Positions 19,759 to 28,154 of a DNA stretch of 64,000 bases are shown in pieces (the stretch's first letter is position 1; every line of letters starts with the position of its first letter). A program made the position numbers and the translations under genes. The notes below the pieces were generated by a model that worked only from the letters and a program-made list of their open reading frames with translations, searched no databases and was not told the origin of the DNA. The DNA comes from Bradyrhizobium quebecense (GTDB taxonomy: Bacteria; Pseudomonadota; Alphaproteobacteria; Rhizobiales; Xanthobacteraceae): assembly GCF_013373795.3 (NCBI RefSeq), contig NZ_CP088022.1:8377501-8441500 (forward strand). Reading direction: 5' to 3'.

Positions 19759-19907
19759 TCGTCGCCAACGATTTTGCTGCGGATCTGGTCGGGCTTACGC
19801 CCTCCCGACGCCACAGCAAAATCGTAAAGCCCCGCGTTCAGCATAACCCGGCAGGAATCCACTTAATTTTCGCGGGGCCCTGTCCAAACAACCGGGACCA
19901 GCTCTTG

Positions 19908-20198
19908 ATGACGACGAAGACGAGACGCAAGATCGACGCGGCACTGAAGGCAAAGATTGCGCTGGAAGCCGTGCGGGAGCAGGCGACGGTGGCCGATCTG
20001 GCCCAGCGCTATGAGGTTCACCCGAACCAGATCTATGCCTGGAAGAAGCAACTGCTGGACCAGGCGGCGCGGGCCTTTGATGCGGGTGTCGGGCGCGAGA
20101 GCGAGGAAACGCGCGAACGCGAGATCGAGAAGCTGCACGCCAAGATTGGACAACTGACGGTCGAGCGCGATTTTTTAGCGCGGAGGTCCGGAAGATGA
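19908..20198 (+). CDS. IS3 copy 2 orfA
   Basis: The same protein as the orfA at 6990-7283 apart from one residue (TVERDF in place of TAERDF). Its native upstream sequence has been replaced by the end of the nested IS3, so its promoter and ribosome-binding site are gone; any expression would depend on the nested element. Confidence 0.75.
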   Translation: MTTKTRRKIDAALKAKIALEAVREQATVADLAQRYEVHPNQIYAWKKQLLDQAARAFDAGVGRESEETREREIEKLHAKIGQLTVERDFLARRSGR

Positions 20199-21074
20199 GC
20201 ACGCCGGACCGTCGAGGAATGCTCGATCGCGCCGACAAGGCGCTGTCGATCCCGTCGGCAATGCCTGTTGCTTGGCATCGCGCGCTCCGGGGTCTACCGG
20301 CCGCCCCGGCCGGCCAACGACAACGACCTTGCCCTGATGCGGCGGATCGACGAGCTGTTCATCGCCTGGCCGTTCCTGGGCTCGCGGCGAATGACCGCAA
20401 TGCTGAAGGCTGAGGGGCTTCAGGTCAATCGCAAGCGCGTGCAGCGGTTGATGCGCAAGATGGGCATCGCGGCGCTGGGACCGAAGCCGAACACGACGAA
20501 GCCGGCGCCGGGCCACAAGATCTATCCTTATCTGCTGCGCAACATGACGATCGACCGGCCGAACCAGGTGTGGGCCGCCGACATCACGTATCTGCCCATC
20601 GGCCGTGGCTTTTCTTTATCTCGTCGCCATCATCGACTGGGCGAGCCGTGCGGTTCTGGCGTGGCGGTTATCGAACACGATCGACGTCTCGTTCTGCGTG
20701 GCGGCTCTGGAAGAGGCGCTGGCGAAGTACGGCAGGCCGGAGATTTTCAATACCGACCAAGGCAGCCAGTTCACCAGCGCGGCCTTCACCGGCGCGTTGG
20801 CGGGCGCAGGGATCAAGATCTCCATGGATGGCCGCGGTCGTTGGATGGACAACGTCTTCATCGAGCGGCTGTGGCGGTCGCTCAAGCATGAGGACATCTA
20901 TCTCAAGGGCTATGCCGACGGCCGCGAGGCCAAGGCAGGGATCGCGAGCTGATCGCCTTCTACAACGATCGTCGCCTTCATCAGGCGCTCGGCTATCGCA
21001 CGCCGATGGCGGTCTGGCGCGAACGGATGCAGGCCGCGAAGGCTGTGGAATGGTGGACAACGCTGACGCGTTGA
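20195..21074 (+). pseudogene. IS3 copy 2 orfB (three frame lesions)
   Basis: Carries the two frameshifts also seen in copy 1 (after PIGRGF and after KAGIAS) plus a private one-base insertion near 20252 (GATCCCGTCGG here, GATCCGTTGG in copy 1) that destroys the frame after ADKALSI. Motifs IFNTDQGSQFTS and NVFIERLWRSL remain readable. Confidence 0.85.
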
Positions 21075-21196
21075 CCACATGCCCACAGCAACAGCAGCAG
21101 ACAGTGTCTCTGGCGGCGTGATAGGAAGTAATCAGGAGCGGTCAGTTTCCAACTAACAAACCGGCTCAAGCGGCCCCGCTCCGCGGGTCCATTTCA

Positions 21197-23153
21197 TCGC
21201 CCAGCGCGGCCGTTGAAACCTACGATGTCACCGATTCGAACGGCGTGCCATTCATACGGGCGCGGATATTCGGTGTCGGAGATGGCCCTTTTTGTTGTGG
21301 CCCAGGTGACGAGCAGCGCGCACTGCGGAATTTGCCGCAATGGGAAATAGATCATTCACTGGCTGCGATTCAGTATTGGGCTGAAATCATTAAGGTCATA
21401 CCGGGTCAATCGCCGGCCATCGTCAACGTCGCCGGGATTGCCATTGACAACGCATGGGCCTCTATCCAATCGTCACCCGATGGCGGCAACAAGGTGCAGG
21501 CGCACTCACGAGGCGGCTCGCTGACCTACGGGGCGCTTGGCATGGTTGCGATCGGACAGATGGGGTTTTCAGCCGAAGCATACATCCCTTCGCAATTGCC
21601 GATGACGCGAAAGATAGGTCTCGCACCCGTTACGATTCATGAGATCGCCCATCAGATGGGAATCGCCAGTACTATTGACGGCTACGAAGCATCGCCGCAT
21701 TTCGCCCGAAGCGATAAATGGCTGGACGGACCATTTGCACGATGACAATGGCAAACAAGCCAAGCCGGGACAAGCGATCTATTGCTCCGGCTGCGCCAAC
21801 CTGCGAGCTGACAACGTTTTCGACCTGCGCCGCGGGCTATTTCGCCGGGAAGCATATGAGTGAAGTGCTGGCCGGCGCCATGCCCGGTATTCCGGTGCAG
21901 GCGATGCATGAGGACGCGTCGCCGGATGCAGCCTTCGTCTCGCATAGCGAGCTCAAGAACAGCTTAATGAGCCACCAGCGATACCGGAATTACACACCCT
22001 TCATGGAGGCGGAGTTTGGCCGCGTTGCAGGATATCGGCTATACCATCGATCGGCGCAAGTTGTTCGGTTACTCCATCTACGGCAACGGTCAGAGTCTGA
22101 TTAGCGATAACCCCTTCTTCGCTCGCAACACTGAAGGAACCGCGTATCGCCCAAATACATACAACACGGCGATGCTCGGACTGGGGCTGCATGTCTATGG
22201 CCGCGACAACACTGTGGTCCAGCGCGCCGGCCTGCTTTCGGAAGGACCGGGGGGCGCTGGCATCCGCGTCGATGGCGAAGCCAATCGGATAACAATCCCG
22301 CCGGGGACCCGCGTCCATGCGGACGGCGATGTTCGCCTATGGCAAGGGTCACTCGCTTACTCAGCGTGGCGACGTGCAGGCGCTCGGCGAGCATGGCATC
22401 GCAGCAAGCTTCGACTTTGGCAACAATACGATGGGCAATCACCGTGAATATCGTGGCTCGTATATTCGCACGATTGGCAATAGCGCGGCCCCGATGCTGA
22501 ACGAAATCGACGGTCCGCTCGTCAACACATTCGATCTGACCGGGCGCCTGGCTGGCAGTTACGCCGCGATGTACGTGTCGAACAGTGGTTATGTGGGCGA
22601 GATCAACGTGATGCGTGGCGCAACGCTGTCAGGGGACATCCTGTCTGATTACGCCCAACTTGACGAGAAGGGTTCGCCGCGCCTGACCAAATTGACGTTC
22701 GGTATGACGCCTGACACGAATGGTCACACAACGGGACAGCCCGACGCAAGCTTTGCGACCCGCTATGAAGGTAACATCATTGGACGCAACAACCTGTCGC
22801 TGCAGTTGTTCGGCGGCGTCGCGTTGTTTACTGGCAATCACGAAGTGTACGACGCAACTGTCGCGCAACACGCAACCCTGTCCGGTAACGGCAGTTATCT
22901 GCTCAATACCGATGGCCGCTTCACCAATAGCGGGGCTGTCGCGCCGCTCATCGATGGTCGTGACAACAACATAACGGTGAATGGGGGCTATCTGCAAACG
23001 TCCACCGGGCGCTTGCAGCTCGCAGTGAACGATACTGGTGCGTTCAGCCGCCTCGTGGTGAACGGAGGTGCGGCGCTCGACGGTACCCTCGCGATTATGC
23101 CGCAGCGTGGCTGGTATGGCAATGATTTCAGCGTCTGGCTCTCGGGGCCATAG
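21197..23153 (+). pseudogene. Autotransporter-like surface protein with HExxH passenger domain, decayed
   Basis: The gene is cut at its 5' end by the IS3 element and starts mid-protein (AAVETYDVTDSNGVPFIRA). The passenger contains a zinc-protease motif, H-E-I-A-H in TIHEIAHQMG. It then passes through four frame changes, near 21730, 21840, 22010 and 22310. The long C-terminal passenger shows autotransporter-style repetitive beta-helix text ([57 protein letters not shown]). It stops at FSVWLSGP, and the outer-membrane beta-barrel that should follow is absent. Relatives are secreted to the cell surface by type V secretion. This copy is dead. Confidence 0.75.
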
Positions 23154-23892
23154 GTCAGGACTCAGATTGCCGTAATCAACCAGCGCCTTATCCGTGGTGT
23201 TTTTCTCCGAGAAGTCTTGATAGCCGGTCGCTCGAGCAGGCGATGTCTGGCTCCTAGTCGGCTATTCACTCCCTGGCATTTAATCCAAACGTCTGGTCGG
23301 CTGGACAAGTTTGTTGTTTGCAGCGCCAGTTGTCGAAGAGGTGCACCAAAGCTGAAAATTATCTCTGGATGAAAACTAGCGCCGTATTGGTCGAGGCGTC
23401 GCCAAGGCTGATTCCGGGAAAATTCGGCAAGCGCCTGTGCCTCAGTTTGAGATTGTCTGGCTTCCTACCTGCTTCTTGCACACGCGACGCAACCCCGGAC
23501 GGTCCACTTGTCGATCCGCGTCAGCACATCCTCCCAGCCAAGCCAGAAGCCTTCGCCGCGGTAGCGACAAGCGTCTTATCAGTCCGGCAAAAAATTTTAG
23601 AACAAAAATGGCCAGAATGCGTGACAATGGTTTTCAACTTCTTAGGGACGCGTCAGGCGGGGTGAATATGCGCTTGGTAAGGTTCTGACGCTCGGCGAAC
23701 GACGTGTTGATTAGGGCCAGATCCGTTGTCCAAGAGGTAGATCTTGATCCGGCCGATGCACTTGGGTGGGCTATGGCCCCCGGATGCGGCCACCGCGAAA
23801 ATCTGTTCAGCATCGCCTAATCAGCATCAAAATAACATCTCGCGCCCGCAGGGAGCCTGGCTACGGTATGATATCCGGAGCAACGATTCGGC
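23154..23892. other. Intergenic, no supported gene
   Basis: About 740 bp. The beginning may be lost autotransporter DNA. Open frames here have no motif I recognise. Confidence 0.4.
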
Positions 23893-23906
23893 GGCCAGAT
23901 CTGGCC
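23893..23906. repeat. Perfect 14-bp palindrome
   Basis: GGCCAGATCTGGCC is fully self-complementary. It lies 24 bases before the strong hairpin at 23931; its role is unknown. Confidence 0.5.
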
Positions 23907-23930
23907 TTGACCCCAAGTCCGCGCCGCCGT

Positions 23931-23967
23931 AGCGCCCCGTCCGAAAGGGCGGGGCGCTTTCCTTTTG
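23931..23967 (+). terminator. Rho-independent terminator-like hairpin
   Basis: AGCGCCCCGTCC, loop GAAA, GGGCGGGGCGCT, then TTCCTTTT. The stem is about 11-12 pairs, very GC-rich, with a T-rich tail on the + strand. No intact + strand gene precedes it, so its original gene is probably lost. Confidence 0.7.
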
Positions 23968-24062
23968 CATACGTCCCTTGCGGGGGATTCTAGCAGAGCA
24001 TCAGATGGGTAGCCGCAACTGTATACTGTCAAACAGGCCTTGGATCGTTGGTCGCGAGCGGT

Positions 24063-24224
24063 ATTGTGGATACGGAAGCAGGCCTTCGATCGCGGGCGCG
24101 GCAGAATGTCGTGTTCGAACTCGGCTTCGTTATCGGGAAGTTTGGGGCAGCCAATGTGGCTGCGCTTATGAAGTCGACGGTGGAGAAGCCATCCGACCTT
24201 GATGGCATTGCCTATATTTCCTAA
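24063..24224 (+). pseudogene. TIR-like (CAP12/Pycsar-type) nucleotide-binding domain fragment
   Basis: About 53 readable residues with no start: RARQNVVFELGFVIGKFG and VEKPSDLDGIAYIS before a stop. The sequence (A-R-Q-N-V-V-F-E-L-G-F-x-[IV]-G-K-[LF]-G, then E-x-P-S-D-x-D-G-[IV]-x-Y-I) is the C-terminal signature of the TIR-like domain family (Pfam PF10137) found in nucleotide-binding and anti-phage NADase effectors. Only the last third of the domain is present, so it is a remnant. Confidence 0.65.
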
Positions 24225-24404
24225 CGGCCCGGGCACTTCCTTGAAGACTGAGCTTGCACGCGAAATGTATCACATGAAAATCCCCTTCGATACCAAGGCT
24301 GTTCTTACAGCTTAGGTAAGCCTCGATCGTGCATCAATCTTGAAGAATGCTCGACGTGATCGATGCCGGCGATGAGGGGGTGATTGGCCGCGACCCAGGC
24401 GCGG

Positions 24405-25160
24405 CTAGGTAGGCTGATCAGTTTGATCTGCATCGCTAAGTCCAAGGGAGTAACTGGTGCTGCGACCGCCTGCGGCGTCTTTTGAATGCCGCTTGATTAA
24501 GTCATTAATGTCGCGCGTTGCGGTCGGCTGCGAGAGCTTGGCAATTTTTCCTACTTCGACGAAGTGAGCTTTCCCTGGAAGTCCGTCGAGCAGCCGATTT
24601 AGCATCCGTTGCTGGCGATCGCTGAGGTCGCTCGTGGCATGCTTTTCCCAGAACGCTGCCTTCTGCAAGACGCTACCGATGATCGTCTCAGCGCCGTCGA
24701 AAGCCCGACCCAGGCAACCGAGAAACCAGTCGAGCCAATTGATGATGTCGAGCGTGCTACGTCGGGTTCGCTCAAGGATGTCGTAGTAGGCTTGCGCTCC
24801 TTCCGGATTTGCCTGGACATGCTGTAGAAGCGCCGCGTGCTTTGTTCGGAACGCACGAGTGCCAAATCGGCGATCGCACGCCCTATTCGTCCGGTGCCGT
24901 CCTCGAAGGAATGGATGGTCACAAACCGCAGATGCGCAAGTGCAGCCGTGATAACAGGGGCCTGGCCTTGCTCGGTGTTGAACCAGTCCAGAAACGCCTT
25001 TATCTCGGTCTGAAGCCGCTTGGCAGCCGGCGCTTCAAGGTGAACACGTTCGCGGCCGAGGGTCCCCGACACCACCTGTATTGAACCTGCCTGTTCGGTG
25101 CGCCAGCGGATTATTCCGGTCATCGTTCTATCGCCACAAGCTCGCCATGGCCAAGGCCGC
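24405..25160 (-). pseudogene. Fic-family protein, frameshifted and N-terminally truncated
   Basis: Fic domains transfer AMP or other groups to target proteins. The active-site loop is HSFEDGTGRIGRAI, where the family has H-x-F-x-x-G-N-G-R; the Asn is Thr here. One missing A after RKERK shifts the frame; the other frame resumes AYYDILERTRRSTLDIINWL and, through QKAAFWEKHATSDLSDRQQR, reaches a C-terminal winged-helix (SQPTATRDINDLIKR). The N-terminal domain is absent and replaced by unrelated sequence beyond about 25160. Such proteins are chromosomal Fic/DUF4172 types rather than secreted effectors. The gene is inactive as written. Confidence 0.8.
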
Positions 25161-25602
25161 TTCCAGTCGGCTTCGCGGAGTTCGAGATTCGAGGTCGCTG
25201 CTTCGCCTGCGCCGGCTGCCGACGAAGCCTTTACGGCTTCGGCCGTATCGGCCCTCGCGACCACGTAGGTCACATATCGAAGCCCGCTGTCGTCTTTGAC
25301 GACGCCAAAGTATCCGTCCTGCCGCCATCAGTTTGTCCGAATTCACGACAGGCGGACTTCACGTCCCTTGCCTGATGTGACCTCCCAACAACGGAAGGTT
25401 GCAATTGGCGGCGACCGGAGCGGTCAGTCCGTAAAATCACAGGCTCCTCTTCCATCCGTGCGGCGGATTGCGCTAGTCTGCGACCTGGAGGGAACAGGCC
25501 GTGGCGACCAGCTTTGAGCGGATCGACGCTTTCGCACGGCCTGCGATCCTGCCGCGCCTCCGCCATGTGCAGGCATGGCGCCGCGTCCGGCTGCAGCGCC
25601 TC

Positions 25603-25756
25603 CTATCTGATCCCAACATCGCACAGAATGATCCGGGAAGGCTCAAGTCCATCAAAGCCGCACAAAATTGCATGGCCGTCTCCGTGCGCGTCAAAGCCAT
25701 CCTTACCGGGATCATCGATCGCTAGGGGCGCCGGGAGCGGCGCGGTGTCGAGTGCG
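25603..25756 (-). pseudogene. 3' part of a small HExxH gene split by IS21
   Basis: Continues the gene whose 5' part is at 31130-31196. After removal of the IS21 element and one copy of CGAGTGCG the frame reads ARALDTAPLPAPLAIDD and ends FDGLEPSRIILCDVGIR. No other family mark is seen in this half. Confidence 0.65.
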
Positions 25757-25938
25757 TGCTGATTCCGCTCGATGTCGCCCACCATTCCGGAATGATCTCG
25801 CCCACCGTTCCGATTTGATCTTGCCCACCATTCCGAGATGATCTCGCCCACCATTCCGGGATGATGTCGCCCGGGGTGACGAGGCCTCTTCTGGCTCCGA
25901 TACGGTCCCGCCTTTCGGCTTTGCGAAGGGGGACCTGG

Positions 25939-27498
25939 ATGCCGACGGAGAGGTTTGCGATGCGCCATGTGCGCGATGTGATCAGATTGAAGTCGGCCGG
26001 GATGCCGACCCGCGAGATTGCGCGGCGGGTCGGCACGGCCCCTTCGACGGTGCGGTTGACGATCCGCCGGTTCGAGGCGGCGGGGCTGACCTGGCCGTTG
26101 CCAGACGACGTCACCGACACGGTGCTGGAGGCCCGGTTGTTCGCCAGCGCCGGAGCCGGTCCGGGCACCCGGCGGGGCCATCGGCGGCAGGCCGAGCCGG
26201 ACTGGGCGGCGGTGCATCGCGAGCTCAAGCGCAAGCACGTGACGCTGTCGATTGTGTGGGAGGAGTACATCGCGGGCGAACCCGGCGGGTATCGCTATTC
26301 GCGGTTCTGTGAGCTCTACCGGGCCTGGGAAGGCCGGCTGTCGGTGACGATGCGCCAGTCGCACGCGGCCGGCGAGAAGCTGTTCGTCGACTATGCGGGC
26401 GACGGCGTGCCGGTGGTGATCGACCGGCTCACCGGCGAGCGGCGCGCCGCGCAGATTTTCGTCGCGGTGCTCGGCGCATCGAGCTTCACCTACGCGCAGG
26501 CGACCTGGACGCAGGGCCTCGCCGACTGGATCAGCGGGCACGTCGGCGCCTTCGAGGCGATCGGCGGCGTGCCGGCACTGCTGGTGCCGGACAACACCAA
26601 GGTCGCGGTGATCAAGGCCTGCCTCTACGATCCGCAGATCAACCGCAGCTACGCCGATATGGCGGCGCATTACGGCACCGCCATTCTGCCGGCCAGGCCA
26701 CGACGGCCACGGGACAAGGCCAAGGTCGAGCAGGCGGTCCTCATGGTCGAGCGCTGGCTGCTCGGACGGCTGCGCCACCGGATCTTCCACAGCCTCGCCG
26801 AGGTCAACGCGGCGATCGCCGAGTTAATGACCCGTCTCAACGAGGAGCGGCCGATCCAGCGGCTCGGCGTCACCCGCCGCAAGCTATTGGAGGAGATCGA
26901 CCGGCCGGCACTGAAGGTCTTGCCGGAGAGCCCTTACGTGTTCGCCGAGTGGCGGATCTGCCGGGTCAGCATCGACTATCACGTCGAGGTCGAGGCGCAT
27001 TACTACAGCGTCCCGCATCGCTTCGTCCGAGCCGAGGTCGAGGTGCGCTTCACCGCCCGCACCGTGAAGATTTTCCACAAGGGCGAGCGGATCGCCGCGC
27101 ATCAACGCGTGAGCGGCAACCACAAGCACACGACCGTACCGGAGCACATGGCCTCCAGTCATCGGCGCTACGCCGGCTGGACCATCGAGCGCATCCGCAA
27201 GGATGCAGCCACGATCGGACCGGCCACCGCGGCGCTGTGTGATCTGATCCTGGATGAACGCACACACCCCGAGCAGGGCTTCCGCGCCTGCCTCGGCATC
27301 ATCCGGCTGGCCCGCTCCTACGGGCAAGAGCGGCTCGATGCCGCCGCCATGCGGGCGATCGATATCGGCGCGCGCACTTACGGTTCGGTCAAATCGATCC
27401 TCGCCAACAATCTTGATCGGCGTCCTTCACCCAAGCGCTCCGCGGACGACGCGCCGATCCTCCATCCCAACATCCGCGGGCCGCGCTACTACAATTAG
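25939..27498 (+). CDS. istA: IS21 transposase IstA
   Basis: 519 residues from the ATG of MPTERFAMRHVRDVIRLK, which follows GGGGGACC. N-terminal helix-turn-helix (GMPTREIARRVGTAPSTVRL), then a retroviral-integrase-like DDE core: first Asp in LFVDYAGDGVPVV, second in LLVPDNTKVAV and the Glu in KAKVEQAVLMVERWL. A C-terminal beta-rich segment (VEAHYYSVPHRFV) follows. It performs the DNA cutting and joining of IS21 with IstB as ATPase helper. Intact; istB begins 12 bases after the stop. Confidence 0.9.
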   Translation: MPTERFAMRHVRDVIRLKSAGMPTREIARRVGTAPSTVRLTIRRFEAAGLTWPLPDDVTDTVLEARLFASAGAGPGTRRGHRRQAEPDWAAVHRELKRKHVTLSIVWEEYIAGEPGGYRYSRFCELYRAWEGRLSVTMRQSHAAGEKLFVDYAGDGVPVVIDRLTGERRAAQIFVAVLGASSFTYAQATWTQGLADWISGHVGAFEAIGGVPALLVPDNTKVAVIKACLYDPQINRSYADMAAHYGTAILPARPRRPRDKAKVEQAVLMVERWLLGRLRHRIFHSLAEVNAAIAELMTRLNEERPIQRLGVTRRKLLEEIDRPALKVLPESPYVFAEWRICRVSIDYHVEVEAHYYSVPHRFVRAEVEVRFTARTVKIFHKGERIAAHQRVSGNHKHTTVPEHMASSHRRYAGWTIERIRKDAATIGPATAALCDLILDERTHPEQGFRACLGIIRLARSYGQERLDAAAMRAIDIGARTYGSVKSILANNLDRRPSPKRSADDAPILHPNIRGPRYYN

Positions 27499-27509
27499 GA
27501 GATCACGCC

Positions 27510-28147
27510 TTGCTCACCCATCCAACCCTCGATCAGCTCCATCAACTCGGCCTTCACGGCATGGCCAAGGCCTTCGCCGACATCGAAGCCGGCGGCGAGG
27601 CCGCCAGCCTCGGTCACGCCGAATGGCTTGCGCTCTTGCTCGAACGTGAAGCGTCGCTGCGACGCGACAAGCGACTGTCGAAGCGGCTTCAATATGCCAA
27701 GCTGCGCCAGCAGGCCTGCATCGAGGACATCGACTATCGCACCCCGCGCGGCCTCGATCGCAGCCTCTTGACGATGCTGGTCGAAGGCCAATGGATCGAC
27801 GACCACGCCAATCTTTTGATCTGTGGCCCGTCCGGCGTCGGCAAGAGCTGGCTCGCCTCGGCGCTCGGCAACAAAGCCTGCCGCGACAATCGCTCCGTGC
27901 TCTATCAGCGCGTCCCGCTACTGTTCAGCGATCTGGCCTTGGCGCGCGGTGACGGCCGCCACCCCCGCCTGCTGCGCGCGCTCGGCCGCGTCGATCTCCT
28001 CATCCTCGACGACTGGGGTCTCGAGCCGCTCGACGCCGCGGCCCGCCACGACCTCCTGGAGATCCTCGAGGACCGCTACGGCCACCGCTCCACCATCGTC
28101 ACCAGCCAGCTTCCCGTCGATCAATGGCACGCGCTGATCGGCGAGCC
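27510..28147 (+). pseudogene. istB: istB, 5' part (interrupted by serine-recombinase element)
   Basis: AAA+ ATPase that selects the target for IstA. Walker A GPSGVGKSWLASALG and Walker B LLILDDWGLEPLD are present. The coding sequence is normal up to HALIGEP and then runs into the nested element, ending MTS. The last 37 or so residues are at 30775-30888. Confidence 0.9.
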
Positions 28148-28154
28148 GATGACT

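Larger units (their letters stand above)
18543..19906 (+). mobile_element. Nested IS3-family element with TGA target duplication
   Basis: 1364 bp with imperfect inverted ends (AGAGCTGGCTCC and AGAGCTGGTCCC, both followed after a gap by GGACAG). It is flanked by TGA at 18540-18542 and 19907-19909, a 3-bp repeat typical of IS3. It sits exactly at the start codon of orfA of the host IS3 (ATGATGACG in the uninterrupted copy). Both of its genes are decayed. Confidence 0.88.
18468..21196 (+). mobile_element. IS3-family element, copy 2, interrupted by another IS3
   Basis: Ends read TGAAATGGACCC at both sides. Subtracting the nested 1364-bp element and its 3-bp duplication leaves 1362 bp, the length of copy 1. 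The right end truncates an autotransporter gene. No direct repeat is visible at the outer ends. Confidence 0.88.

Noticed and set aside
25603..26790. 395-residue open frame on the minus strand
   Set aside because: Antisense shadow of istA; its text mirrors codon-position bias of the real gene and has no domain. Only its last 50 codons (outside the IS21) belong to a real, interrupted gene.
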